In this document: positions 14,654 to 23,458 of the stretch, piece by piece
Position numbering within the stretch: the first letter of the stretch is position 1
How the letters are laid out: the number at the start of each line of letters is the position of its first letter
Source: CAVTWS01 sp963738445
GTDB taxonomy: Bacteria; Actinomycetota; Acidimicrobiia; Acidimicrobiales; SHLQ01
Assembly: GCA_963738445.1 (NCBI GenBank)
Contig: CAVTWS010000022.1
Coordinates: forward strand, 1 to 28,104
Reading direction: 5' to 3'
Length of the DNA: 28,104 bases
Notes under the pieces: generated by a model
Databases searched by the model: none
What the model was told of the DNA's origin: nothing
What the model saw: the letters and a program-made list of their open reading frames with translations, nothing else
Translations under genes and position numbers: made by a program

Positions 14654-16861
14654 TCATCCATTGACAATCCGCTGAGTTGCAAAACTCGCAGCGGTCGCGG
14701 CCACCGAACACCCGGCGACTGCTGCGGGCGACCCGATGGTCGCAACCCCAGCCGAACTTATGGTGATTGCGCCGAATGCTGAAATACACGCCGTAAATAC
14801 TAGCACTCTTACGGCAAATCCAGCGACCCAACCAGGCCAATCGTCCCGTACGACATCGAGGGCTCCATTAACTATTTCTTCTAGTGAATGACCGTCCGGT
14901 GCAGGAAGATTGAACTGCTGTCGCACACGTTCCTCGTCAGTTAATACTCTTACGTGTAGGGCACCCGCTGCCATGAACACAGCCCTGGGTATGGCGTGAG
15001 TTGCAGCAGCTACGGTTGGGTCAATGCGCACACCCCGAGCTACTGGATGTCGTTGGGTACGTCGTCCGCGACGCATATCTCTGGGAAGCCATTCCCCCGT
15101 TAGGTCGAACTGGTTGACTGGGTCGGGGACGTACATGTAGTCGTTGGTGGTGGTGCCTGCTTCGATGGGGTCGACTTCGAGGAACCTGCCGAGGGTCGTT
15201 GAGTAGCCGCGGGCGCCCATTTCGATGAGGGGTTGGAGTCCGGGGGTGTGCTCGGTGGGGCGTTGGTGTTGGCCGAGGGTGCCCCAGTCGAGGCTGCCGG
15301 CGGCGTTGTCGGGTGTGGCGCCGCCGGCGGGGTTGCCCCACGGGTCGTAGGTGATGGTGGCGCCTTGTTTGACCCCGGTCTGGTCAGCGCTGGCTGCGAT
15401 GTCGCCGTGGATGTTGGGGTAGGACCAGGTTTGGGTCCCGGTGCGCTTGGTCCACACGACGCCGCCGGGGAGGGCCATGGTCAGCTCCACGACCTGGTTC
15501 GACGGGTTGAGGACCAGGCTCGGGGTGTCACCGCCAGTTGAGTGGCTGTACCGGTACGTCTCGTTCACCGCCGCCGTCGTGTCGGGCCGTAGCGCGATGG
15601 TAAACGCCGAGTCGGTGGCGGCGGCAGCGCTGGTGACTGTGGAGGTGCCGGTGGCGCCCGCGGCTGGTGTCGGGCGTTCGCCGATGATCGTCGTGACGGC
15701 GTTGAGCGCGACAGGGTTGGTGACATCGACACGCTCGACCAGCGGCGCTGTTGGCGTCGCTGTGGTCGTGACACCGAGGCCGTAGACGGCGACCAGCATG
15801 CGGTTGATGCCGGTCGTGGTGACCGACGGTGCCGTGTGCGTGGTCGATGACGCACCGGTGGAGGTCGCGGTGACATCGACCGGGTTGGCGGGATCGACAC
15901 CGGCGTAGGCGACGATCCCGGCTGCGGCTTTCTGGTTGCCGGTCCAGGTGAACGTGTACGACGCCGGCTCGGCCGCGGTGGCGACACGCCGGAACACGGT
16001 GGTGCGCGAGGTCGTACCGTTGGCCTGGGACGCGACCTGGGTCCAGCCCGCCGGAACCGTGATCGTAGGCGTTCCTCTCGTCGTCACACCGGCGACCATA
16101 GTGTCCCCAGCCACCACGCCAGCGGGTACCGGCACAACGATCTGTGTCGTCGGACCTCCATCGGTCGCAGTAGAGCTCGACGCCCGAATCGTGATAGCCG
16201 GCGGGGCGCCGGTGGCGGTCCGGGCGACGATCCGGTCCAGGACGTCGCGCACATAGGTGACCGTCGACCCGCCCGCCGAGGTGCCGGCGTGCCGGTTCGA
16301 CCCGTCAAAGGTCAACGTCTGCCCGGCCAGTGTGGTGGTGTTGCCATGCGTGTCGTACGCGATCGCTCCGGTGTACGGGCCGGCGGCTTGCCCAGCGACC
16401 GACACGAGCCGATCGGCGTTGTCATAGCAATACGTGGATTGGGTGACACCGCCGCGGGTCCACGACGTCCGGTTGGTGTTCGCCCCCGGGTTCGTAGCGG
16501 TGCCACCCGCGCACCCGGACGGCGCCCCGTACCCGTACACATCGAGCACGCCGCCCGGCAACCGGGCCTGGGTGAGCCGGCCGGCGGTGTCGTACGTGTA
16601 GTTCGTGCCGCCGGCGTGCGGGTCGACGCCGTCGATCGTTTCGTCGATGATCCGCCCGGTCTGCGAACGCGTCACGCCGCTCGAGCTGATCAACGCTCCA
16701 CCCGGGGCTCGCCACGCCATCGACGTGAGCTGCCCGTTCGAGTTGCGTACCAACGGATCGCTGTAGGAGCCGTTGCCTGCGTTGCCGGCACCGGCCGGGT
16801 AGGCGACCGACGCGACCTCGCCTCCGTCGACACCAGTGGTGTAGGCGACGTCGTCGAGGAT
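14654..16861 (-). CDS. RHS repeat protein with variable C-terminal tip, 5'-truncated
   Basis: About 735 residues of an RHS/YD-repeat protein are present, without its N-terminus. YD-type repeats such as YTYDTAGRLTQARLPGG and CYDNADRLVSVAG occupy the first ~220 residues. An embedded ~200-residue Thr/Val/Ala-rich beta domain follows, then the conserved RHS core end (ARGYSTTLGRFLEVDPIEAG...DPVNQFDLTGEW). After that core comes a ~145-residue unrelated tip, with an acidic/basic linker and two long hydrophobic, Gly/Ala-rich segments near the C-terminus. At the 5' side the frame can be extended to 16924, but those ~20 codons are antisense to a monooxygenase gene and not RHS-like. Such proteins are surface or secreted polymorphic toxins. 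The tip's activity is unknown, with membrane action possible. Confidence 0.85.
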   Translation of the reverse strand: MLDDVAYTTGVDGGEVASVAYPAGAGNAGNGSYSDPLVRNSNGQLTSMAWRAPGGALISSSGVTRSQTGRIIDETIDGVDPHAGGTNYTYDTAGRLTQARLPGGVLDVYGYGAPSGCAGGTATNPGANTNRTSWTRGGVTQSTYCYDNADRLVSVAGQAAGPYTGAIAYDTHGNTTTLAGQTLTFDGSNRHAGTSAGGSTVTYVRDVLDRIVARTATGAPPAITIRASSSTATDGGPTTQIVVPVPAGVVAGDTMVAGVTTRGTPTITVPAGWTQVASQANGTTSRTTVFRRVATAAEPASYTFTWTGNQKAAAGIVAYAGVDPANPVDVTATSTGASSTTHTAPSVTTTGINRMLVAVYGLGVTTTATPTAPLVERVDVTNPVALNAVTTIIGERPTPAAGATGTSTVTSAAAATDSAFTIALRPDTTAAVNETYRYSHSTGGDTPSLVLNPSNQVVELTMALPGGVVWTKRTGTQTWSYPNIHGDIAASADQTGVKQGATITYDPWGNPAGGATPDNAAGSLDWGTLGQHQRPTEHTPGLQPLIEMGARGYSTTLGRFLEVDPIEAGTTTNDYMYVPDPVNQFDLTGEWLPRDMRRGRRTQRHPVARGVRIDPTVAAATHAIPRAVFMAAGALHVRVLTDEERVRQQFNLPAPDGHSLEEIVNGALDVVRDDWPGWVAGFAVRVLVFTACISAFGAITISSAGVATIGSPAAVAGCSVAATAASFATQRIVNG

Positions 16862-17506
16862 CCCGAGACCCGCCGCAAGCTCACCCCGACCCACCCGTGG
16901 GGCTGCAAACGTCCGCTGTTCCACAACGGGTACTACCGGTCCTTCAACCGTCCGAACCTGGAGCTCGTGACCGACCCCATCGACCGGATCACCCCGGCGG
17001 GCGTGGTCGCCGGCGGCGTCGAACGACCGGCGGACACCTTGATACTCGCGACCGGCTTCGCCGCCGACCGCTACCTGTCGTCATTGCCGGTGGTCGGCCG
17101 CGGTGGCGTGACCATCGCCGACGCCTGGTCCGACGGCGCGCAGGCCTATCTCGGGGTCACCACCGTCGGCTTCCCGAACCTGTTCATGCTCTACGGCCCC
17201 AACACGAACCAGGGCTCGATCATCACCATGATCGAGTTCCAGGTCGACCACGCCCTTCAACTCGTCGAACGCATCGCCGCCGAGCACCTGGCCTGGCTCG
17301 AAGTGCGCCCCGAGCCCATGGCCGAGTTCAACGAGGAGCTCCAGGTCGCCATCGAGGGGGTCGACGTCTGGCACGCCGGGTGCAACGGGTACTACCGGAG
17401 CGCCTCCGGGCGGGTGGTCACCCAGTGGCCCCACAAGATGAGCGAGTTCCGCGATGCCCTCGGCAGGGTCGACCCCACCGTGTTCGACGTGTCCACCGCG
17501 TCCTGA
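16850..17506 (+). pseudogene. Baeyer-Villiger-type flavin monooxygenase, C-terminal fragment
   Basis: The last ~218 residues of a flavoprotein monooxygenase are present: VVEDPETRRKLTPTHPWGCK, then NRPNLELVTDPI, then DTLILATGFAADRYL (the ATG motif of class B monooxygenases), then GFPNLFMLYGPNTNQGS and the C-terminal WPHKMSEFRDAL. Complete enzymes are about 490-650 residues, with two Rossmann motifs and the FxGxxxHxxxW fingerprint, and all of that is missing. The frame continues upstream only as the antisense of the RHS gene. The fragment ends in a normal stop at 17504-17506, convergent with the thiolase-fold gene. It appears to be cut at a junction near 16.85 kb. Enzymes of this type insert oxygen next to a ketone. 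Confidence 0.85.
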
Positions 17507-17520
17507 CCTCCGCTCCCTCC

Positions 17521-17574
17521 CCGTTCTGGGAGACACGATGGTCGCGTGGGCGTCAGGGTTGTCTCCCAGAACGG
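17521..17574. terminator. Inverted repeat between convergent genes (bidirectional terminator candidate)
   Basis: CCGTTCTGGGAGACA (17521-17535) and TGTCTCCCAGAACGG (17560-17574) are perfect 15-bp arms with a 24-nt loop. The element lies between the monooxygenase stop (plus) and the thiolase-fold stop (minus), so it could end transcription from both sides. A closely related element lies at 24958-25036, also between convergent genes. Confidence 0.6.
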
Positions 17575-17615
17575 ACGTGAGGCACGGCAGGCCGGGGCGC
17601 GGGGCAGTTCGCGGC

Positions 17616-18784
17616 TCACAGCCGACGGAGGATGGCGCCCTGGGGGTTGAAGAAGAACCCGCCGGGCGTGACGAGGGCCGTCTGAGCGCCGGGGACCTGG
17701 CGGTCTCCGGCCTCGCCCCGCAGTTGCACCACGGCCTCGCGGATGTGTCCGGTGCCGCGGGTCGCGCCTTCGGAGAGCGAGCCGCCGTGGGGGTTGACGG
17801 GCACCCGGCCGTCGATGACGATGCGGTTGCCGTCGCGGTCCCAGTGGTCGGCGAGGAACGTCGCGGCACCACCCGGCGGGCAGTACCCGACGTTCTCGAA
17901 CCACGCCAGCGTGATGATGGTGAATCCGTCGTACGGGAAGAACACGTCGATGTCGTCGAGCCAGACATCGCTCTTCGCCTTCAACGCGTCGACGACCACG
18001 TGTTGACCGTGGCGGTTCAGGCTCGGCAGCTGGTCTTCGTGGGCGGTGCCCAGACCGACGCTCGCGGCATGGATGGTGACCACCGGGCGGTCGAGTTGCC
18101 GGGCCTTCTCGACGGTCGTCAGCACGAAGGCGTCGGCCCCGTCGACCGGCACGTCCATGTCGAGCAGGCAGAGCGGCTCGCGGATCATGCGAGCCTGCGT
18201 CGTAGTCGGCCAGGGTGATCGGGGCGCGCATGGCCGCCAGCGGGTTGCGGGTCGCGTTCGTGCGCATGTTGACCGCGATGCGGCCGAACGGTTCCTTGGT
18301 GACGCCGTACTCGTGGATGTATCGGCTGGCCCACGCCGTGTACGCCGGCGCCATGGCGATGGTCTCGGGGATGCCCTTCGCCGGCTGGGAGCCGAGGTGC
18401 CGGCGGAAGGGATCGTTGGCGGCGCTGCGGGAGTTCCACGGCAGGCGGAGCCATCGCGGTGCACACGAGCACGGTGTCGCAGAGCCCGGCGAACACGGCG
18501 TTCATCGCATCGACGATCGAGTTCATGACGACGGGCGTGGGTTTGGAGAAGTGCGTCACGTCGGTCAGACCGAGGGCGGTGGCGAGCGCTTCGGGTCCGG
18601 GGGCCCCCGGCTCGGCGGTGGCCACGACACCGTCGATGTCGGCAGCGGTGAGCCCGGCATCGCGGATCGCCCGGGTCGAGGCGTCGAGGGCGAGCGCCAG
18701 GGACGTGCGGTCGCTCGTGCGGGAGAAGCCGGTGGTGCCGACGCCGACGAACGCGATCTGGTCCTTGATGGGGTTGCGGGTCAT
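17616..18784 (-). CDS. Thiolase-fold protein, probable Ltp2-like aldolase, frameshifted
   Basis: About 389 residues of a thiolase-superfamily protein result when frames are joined across two single-base breaks (near 18448 and 18200). It starts at ATG 18784 (MTRNPIKDQIAFVGVGTTGF). Later segments are WASRYIHEYGVTKEPFGRIA, KSDVWLDDIDVFFPYDGFTI and VNPHGGSLSEGATRGTGH, ending at 17616. At the place of the thiolase nucleophilic Cys it has VVMNSIVDA (about 85-93), and the C-terminal Cys/GHP motifs are also absent. This pattern matches Ltp2-type retro-aldolases, which cleave side-chain acyl-CoAs in steroid degradation and need a DUF35 partner. The gene directly upstream encodes a DUF35 protein. True thiolase activity therefore looks unlikely. 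Confidence 0.8.
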
Positions 18785-18789
18785 GGAGA

Positions 18790-19261
18790 TCATCGATCGC
18801 CGGCTCGAACACGGGGAAGGGCGCGCCGTAGCGGTCGATCCAGGTGAGGGTGACGGGCATGCCGATGTGCGATCGCGGCCGGGTCGCAGTTGACGACCGT
18901 GCTGGTGAAGCGCAGGCGGCGGCTGCTCCTCGAGTTCGACGGTGACGACGGGGTAGGGGCCGTCGGCGTAGTCGACGTTCGGGGCGGTCGGACCCTGGTG
19001 GAGCCGCATGAGCAGATGCACGGTGCCCCGTCCGCTCACCGGCGTCGACACCACGTCCCACGACCAGCACCGGGGGCACATCGGCCTCGGCGGTTGGTGC
19101 CAGAGGCCGCACTCGGCGCAGCGGTGCATCCGAAGTTCGTGGTCGAGCAGACCCCGGTAGAAGCTGGCGTTGTCGCGGTCGACCCGGAGGTGGGCGAAGC
19201 GCTCGACGAGCTCGGCGTCGGACACAGGGGCCGAGGAGGCGGCGGACGGGTTGGTGGACAC
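18790..19261 (-). CDS. DUF35 zinc-ribbon/OB-fold protein, frameshifted
   Basis: About 155 residues of a Zn-ribbon plus OB-fold (DUF35) protein. It starts at GTG 19261 and has four zinc ligands in CAECGLWHQPPRPMCPRC, then the OB-fold (GRGTVHLLMRLHQG...DGPYPVVTVELEEQ). The end (RLRFTSTVVNCDP and GMPVTLTWIDRYGAPFPVFE) is in other frames, so two or three single-base breaks occur between ~18.78 and ~18.95 kb, and the exact stop is uncertain. DUF35 proteins form complexes with Ltp2-type aldolases or hydratases and position the acyl-CoA. Its position immediately before the thiolase-fold gene supports that role. Confidence 0.82.
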
Positions 19262-19362
19262 GGTGACTACTCTCGCGTCAGGCTGGGCGCGCCCGCCAAC
19301 CGCCGTGAGAGAATTCGACCCGTGACCGTCGCCGCGGACCACCGAGGACGGGTGACGGACCT

Positions 19363-21058
19363 TCAGCGATCCGGGAACCGGTCGGCCAGCACCTCGACCA
19401 GCCGCTTGCGGTCGAGCTTGCCGCTGTCGAGCCAGGGCAGGTCCGCCTCGTTCAACACGGCCACGAATCGCGGCACCTTGTACGAGGACAACTCCTCGGT
19501 CAGCCGCGCACGAAGGCGCTCGACCAGACGGTCGGGATCCACCTCCCGGCCCGGCCGGGCGACGACCGCGGCGGCGACATCCTGGCCCCGAACGGGGTGA
19601 GGGAGCCCGACCACGGCGATCGTCAAGATGGCGTCGTCGGCCATGGCCGCCTGCTCCACCTCGCGCTGGCGACACGTTGGCGCCCTTGGTCTTGATGGCG
19701 TCGCCCAGCCGACCGGTGAAGAACACATGGCCGTCGCGGTCATACCAGCCGCCGTCGCCGGTGTGGTACCAGCCGTCGGCGTCGAACACGTCGGATCGCT
19801 CACGGCCGTACAGTCCGAGCATGAGGCTGTAGCCGCGTACGCAGATCTCCCCGTGCTCGCCCGGACCGAGCGGCTTCCCTGTGTCGGGGTCGACGATTCG
19901 GTGTTCCATGCCCGGGATCGACTGACCGAACGATCCCTGCTTGTCCGGTGGGAGCTCGTCGTGCCCGGCGGCCAGGTGGGGACCGAACGTCTCGCTCATG
20001 CCCAGGGATCCCGGGATCAGCTCGGGATTCGCGGGCCGGAGCTCGGACGGAAGGAGATCGGCGATCCCACGCCGTAGGGAGAGACTTCGCTCCCAGTACG
20101 TGGGGTGCTCCGTCAGGCGTTTGGCCAGGTCGGGCCAGCTGATCACCTGGGTCACGCCCTCGCGCTCGATGAGGTCGAGGGTGGGGCCGGGATCGAAGCG
20201 CTCGTCGAATACCAGCCGGGCCCCGACATGCATGGCGTTGATCATCGTGTGCGACAGCCCGCCGACCCAGAAGAGCGGCAACGACGCATACAGCACATCG
20301 TCACCATCCAGCTCGAAGTAGGGGTGCAGGTTGTGCGAGTGGCGGATCGCCGTGCCCTGGCTGTGAACCACCGCCTTGGGCTCCGATGTCGACCCGGACG
20401 AGAAGATGATCACGCACGGATCGGCCGGTGTCACCGTTGCTTGGGCCGCGGCGAGGATCGCATCGCTCACCCCGACGTCGGGTCCGGAGCCGTCGATGTC
20501 GCGCCCGTCGGTGGCCCAGCCGGGGATCGAGGCGCCCCAGACCCGGATGCGACGGAGAAACGGGTGGCTCGCCGACCAGACGTCCGGCGCGGTGCGAGCT
20601 CCGGTCCTGGTCACGGTCGCCAGACCTTCGACGCACGTCTCGAGTTGGCCCAGGTAGTCGTGACCCAAGAACCGGTCGACGGTGTGGACGTGCGAGACAT
20701 CGGCCCTGGCCAGGGCGAACCCGAGCTCGCGGGGCTTGCTGAACGTGTTCAGCAACACGGCGACGGCGCCGATGCGGGTGACTGCGAACCACTGCACGAG
20801 AAAGGCCGGTGAGCTCGGGAACAGCAGCGCGACGTGGGTCCCCTTGACCACCCCGGCGCCCAGCAGCCCCTGGGCCAATCGGGCCGAGGCGCGTTCGAGG
20901 TCGGCGTAGGTCAGCCGGTGGCCGCCCAGAGAGGCGAGCTGCCGATCGCCGTACCGCTCAACGACCGACGCCAGGAAGGCCGGAACGGTGGCCTCGTGGT
21001 CCGGGAATCGAAGGGCCTGGCCGGGTGGAACCGGGACGTTGCCCGAGGTGGTCGACAT
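19363..21058 (-). CDS. AMP-dependent acyl-CoA synthetase, one frame break
   Basis: This adenylate-forming ligase of about 564 residues is complete apart from one extra base near 19674, which breaks the frame between KTKGANVSP and REVEQAAM. Motifs are the phosphate loop FSSGSTSEPK (219-228, Ser replacing the usual Gly after ST), the adenine loop GMSETFGPH, the hinge region GWYHTGDGGWYDRDGHVFFT, and the catalytic lysine near the end in SGKLDRKR. It starts at ATG 21058 and stops at 19363. It would activate a carboxylic acid to its CoA thioester, the entry step for the acyl-CoA enzymes around it. The chain length or ring nature of the acid cannot be told. It belongs to the seven-gene minus-strand operon. 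Confidence 0.9.
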
Positions 21059-21070
21059 CGACGTGCAGGT

Positions 21071-21235
21071 CTACCGCAGCTCGAAGCGGCCATGGTTGAC
21101 GCCGGTGACGCCATCGGCTTCCCCCTCGAACACGTACGCGCCCCGCCCGGTGTCGTGCACCCGAACCCGCAGCGTCTCGCCGCTGAACGCGCGGGTGCCA
21201 GTCACCAAGGTCACCTTGCCGTCACATGACGCCAT
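21071..21235 (-). CDS. Small hypothetical protein
   Basis: 54 residues from ATG 21235, preceded by GGGGGAG at good spacing, ending 12 bp before the acyl-CoA synthetase start. It begins MASCDGKVTLVTGTRAFSGE and ends NHGRFELR. The DGKVTLVTG opening resembles the first strand of an SDR, but no Rossmann motif or remainder follows. A longer in-frame ATG at 21337 is less likely. No function can be assigned. It could be a genuine small operon member, or a remnant. Confidence 0.4.
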   Translation of the reverse strand: MASCDGKVTLVTGTRAFSGETLRVRVHDTGRGAYVFEGEADGVTGVNHGRFELR

Positions 21236-21387
21236 CAGCGCGCTCCCCCGGTCGACTGGACAGGAGCGAGCATGGTCGACATCGAGATGGCTTTCAAGCT
21301 CCTGGCTGGACGACTGGCCCTGTGAAGGCCGTCGCACGAGGTCGGGGCGTCGGATGCCTGAGTCCGCGGCGCGGGACCCGTCATCCG

Positions 21388-22161
21388 CTACTTGGGCGGG
21401 AAACGCAGAGCGCCGTCGAGGCGGAAGTTCTCGCCGTTGAGGTAGTCGTTCAGCACGATCGACTCGACGAGCTGCGCGAACTCCTCGGGCTTGCCCATGC
21501 GTTTCGGGAAGATGATGTGCGACGTGAGCTCGTCACGCATCGGCTCGGGCATGCTCTTCATCATCGGCGTGCCCATGGTGCCTGGGGCGATGGCGCACAC
21601 CCGCACCCCGATCACCGACAGGTCACGGGCCATGGGCAGGGTCATGCCCAAGATGGCGGCCTTGGCGGCTCCGTAGGCGACCTGCCCGGTCTGGCCTTCC
21701 AGGCCGGCGATGGAGCCGGTGTTGACGACGACCCCGCGCTGGCCGTCCCCATCGGGTTCGTACCCGGCCATGGCGGCGGCGGCCAGGCGGGTGACGTTGA
21801 ACGTACCGATGGCGTTCATGGCCATGGTGCCGATGAACGCGTCCTTGTCGTGGGGGGTGCCGTCACGCGACAGCATCCGGCCCGAACCCCGCACGCCGCC
21901 GCCGGCCACATTGACCACGATGGCGAGCTGTCCGAGGTCCTTCGCCGCCGTGATGGCGGCCTGGACATCGTCGTCGTTGGTCACATCGCCGCCGACGCCG
22001 ATGGCCAGCGGACCCAGCTCCCGGGCCAGCGCCTCGGCGCCGTCGCCGTTCATGTCGAAGATGGCGACACCGACGCCGGCCGCCACGAAGCGACGGACCG
22101 TCGCCTCGCCGAGACCTCCGGCGCCACCGGTGACGATTGCAGATTTGCCAGTCAGATCCAT
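21388..22161 (-). CDS. HSD17B10-like SDR (3-hydroxyacyl-CoA dehydrogenase type 2)
   Basis: This intact 257-residue SDR has TGGAGGLG at 11-18, NVAG at 84-87, Ser150 in NTGSIAG and the YGAAK active site at Tyr163-Lys167. The C-terminus NGENFRLDGALRFPPK is characteristic of the type 2 3-hydroxyacyl-CoA dehydrogenase / 17-beta-hydroxysteroid dehydrogenase 10 group, which oxidises 3-hydroxyacyl-CoA (including branched ones) or hydroxysteroids with NAD. It starts at ATG 22161. It sits between P450 and acyl-CoA synthetase genes, supporting a beta-oxidation role. No frame breaks. Confidence 0.92.
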   Translation of the reverse strand: MDLTGKSAIVTGGAGGLGEATVRRFVAAGVGVAIFDMNGDGAEALARELGPLAIGVGGDVTNDDDVQAAITAAKDLGQLAIVVNVAGGGVRGSGRMLSRDGTPHDKDAFIGTMAMNAIGTFNVTRLAAAAMAGYEPDGDGQRGVVVNTGSIAGLEGQTGQVAYGAAKAAILGMTLPMARDLSVIGVRVCAIAPGTMGTPMMKSMPEPMRDELTSHIIFPKRMGKPEEFAQLVESIVLNDYLNGENFRLDGALRFPPK

Positions 22162-22236
22162 GGGCGAACCCTATGTACTCGGGGCGGCATCCAACGAACG
22201 GGCGGTTCAGCGGTCGGCACTCGCGGGCCCCGCGCC

Positions 22237-22278
22237 GCCTTCAGGAGGCGACGACGGGCCTTCAGGAGATGACGACGG
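22237..22278. repeat. 21-bp tandem duplication over the P450 stop codon
   Basis: Two adjacent 21-bp units, 22237-22257 and 22258-22278, differ at two positions (GGAGGCG versus GGAGATG). On the coding strand each reads as Pro-Val-Val-x-Ser-stop, so the last codons and stop of the P450 are repeated in frame just after the gene. Confidence 0.85.
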
Positions 22279-23458
22279 GGAGGCGCTCCCAGCCCCGGAC
22301 GTTGGGGGTGTGCGCCTGCTTGGCGTTGTCCCAATCGATCTCCCAGTCGGGGAAACGTTTGAGCACCTCGTCGAGGGCCACCCGGCCCTCGAGGCGGGCC
22401 AGCGCCGCCCCGAGACAGAAGTGCAGGCCGTAGCCGAAGCTCAGGTGGTGACCGATGGTCCGGTGGATGTCGAACCGGTCGGCATCGGAGAACTTGCGCT
22501 CGTCGCGGTTGGCCGAGCCGTTGACGAAGAGGAAGATCGTGCCCTCAGGCATGGTCTCGCCGTGGTGCGACACCGGGCGCGACGTGAGCCGACCCTGCAC
22601 GGGGGAGGGCGCCTCGTACCGCAGGATCTCCTCGATGGCGTTGTTGAGCAGCGACCGGTCGGCGACAATCTCGCGCCGCTGGTCGGGATGCTCGCCGAGC
22701 AGCTTGCCGGTCCAGCCGATGAGCCGAGTGGTGGTCTCGTTGCCGGCTCCGGCCAGCTGGAGCGTGTAGTTGAGCACCTCGGGGCGGGTGAGCTTGCGCC
22801 GGGTGCCCGTCTCGTCCTCGAACTCGACGGTGAGCAGGTCGGTCATCAGGTCGTCGGACGGGTGCTTGACCCGGTAGTCGATGAAGTCGGTGAACATCGA
22901 CACGTCCATGCTCGACGCCGGCGGAGCCTCCTTGCCGTCGTCGCTGATGCGGAGGCCTTCGTCGATCTTCTCGCGGATGGCCTCCTGGTCGGATTCGGGG
23001 ATGCCGAGCAGCAGACCGATCGTGCGCATCGGCATGTAGGCGCCGAGGTCGCTGATGAAGTCGAACCCGCCACTGCCCATCAGCGGATCGAGACGCTCGG
23101 CGCAGTACGAACGCACCGTGGGCTCGATGGCCGCCATCCGTTTGGGCGTGAACACCCGCCCCAGGATCGATCGGTGAGCGTCATGGATCGGGGGATCCTC
23201 CATGAGGATCATGGCCGGAGGCATGGGTCGTCCCGACAGGATCATCTCCAGGGTCGAGCCGTGGCCCGACCGGTAGGTGTCCCAGTCGACGAGGCCCTTC
23301 TCCACATCGTCGAACCGGGTGAGCGCCCAGAACCCATACCGATCGTTGCGATACAGCGGCATCTCGTCGCGCATCCGCTTCCACAGCGGGTGAGGGTCGA
23401 TGTCGATCGTGGTGTCGAACGGGTCGTAGTAGATCTCGTCAGTGTCGACGGCGGTCAT
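22262..23458 (-). CDS. Cytochrome P450
   Basis: This complete 398-residue bacterial P450 has the I-helix AGAGNETTT with Glu241-Thr242, the K-helix Glu277-x-x-Arg280 (EEILRYEAP) and the heme loop FGYGLHFCLG with Cys348. All canonical residues for oxygen activation are intact, unlike the P450 at 7869-9122. It starts at ATG 23458, whose ATGA overlaps the stop of the upstream SDR, so the two are coupled. Its family resembles the catabolic CYPs common in mycobacteria and acidimicrobia, but I cannot assign a CYP number. A 21-bp duplication follows the stop. Confidence 0.95.
   Translation of the reverse strand: MTAVDTDEIYYDPFDTTIDIDPHPLWKRMRDEMPLYRNDRYGFWALTRFDDVEKGLVDWDTYRSGHGSTLEMILSGRPMPPAMILMEDPPIHDAHRSILGRVFTPKRMAAIEPTVRSYCAERLDPLMGSGGFDFISDLGAYMPMRTIGLLLGIPESDQEAIREKIDEGLRISDDGKEAPPASSMDVSMFTDFIDYRVKHPSDDLMTDLLTVEFEDETGTRRKLTRPEVLNYTLQLAGAGNETTTRLIGWTGKLLGEHPDQRREIVADRSLLNNAIEEILRYEAPSPVQGRLTSRPVSHHGETMPEGTIFLFVNGSANRDERKFSDADRFDIHRTIGHHLSFGYGLHFCLGAALARLEGRVALDEVLKRFPDWEIDWDNAKQAHTPNVRGWERLPVVIS

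Noticed and set aside
10477..16861. The TadE-to-RHS segment as one integrated mobile element
   Set aside because: There is no integrase, transposase, tRNA target or flanking direct repeat, and the segment itself contains a truncated-gene boundary at ~14.32 kb. A mosaic join explains it at least as well.
16862..16924. The first ~20 residues of the RHS frame as a true N-terminus
   Set aside because: They are the reverse complement of conserved monooxygenase codons and have no RHS-like character.
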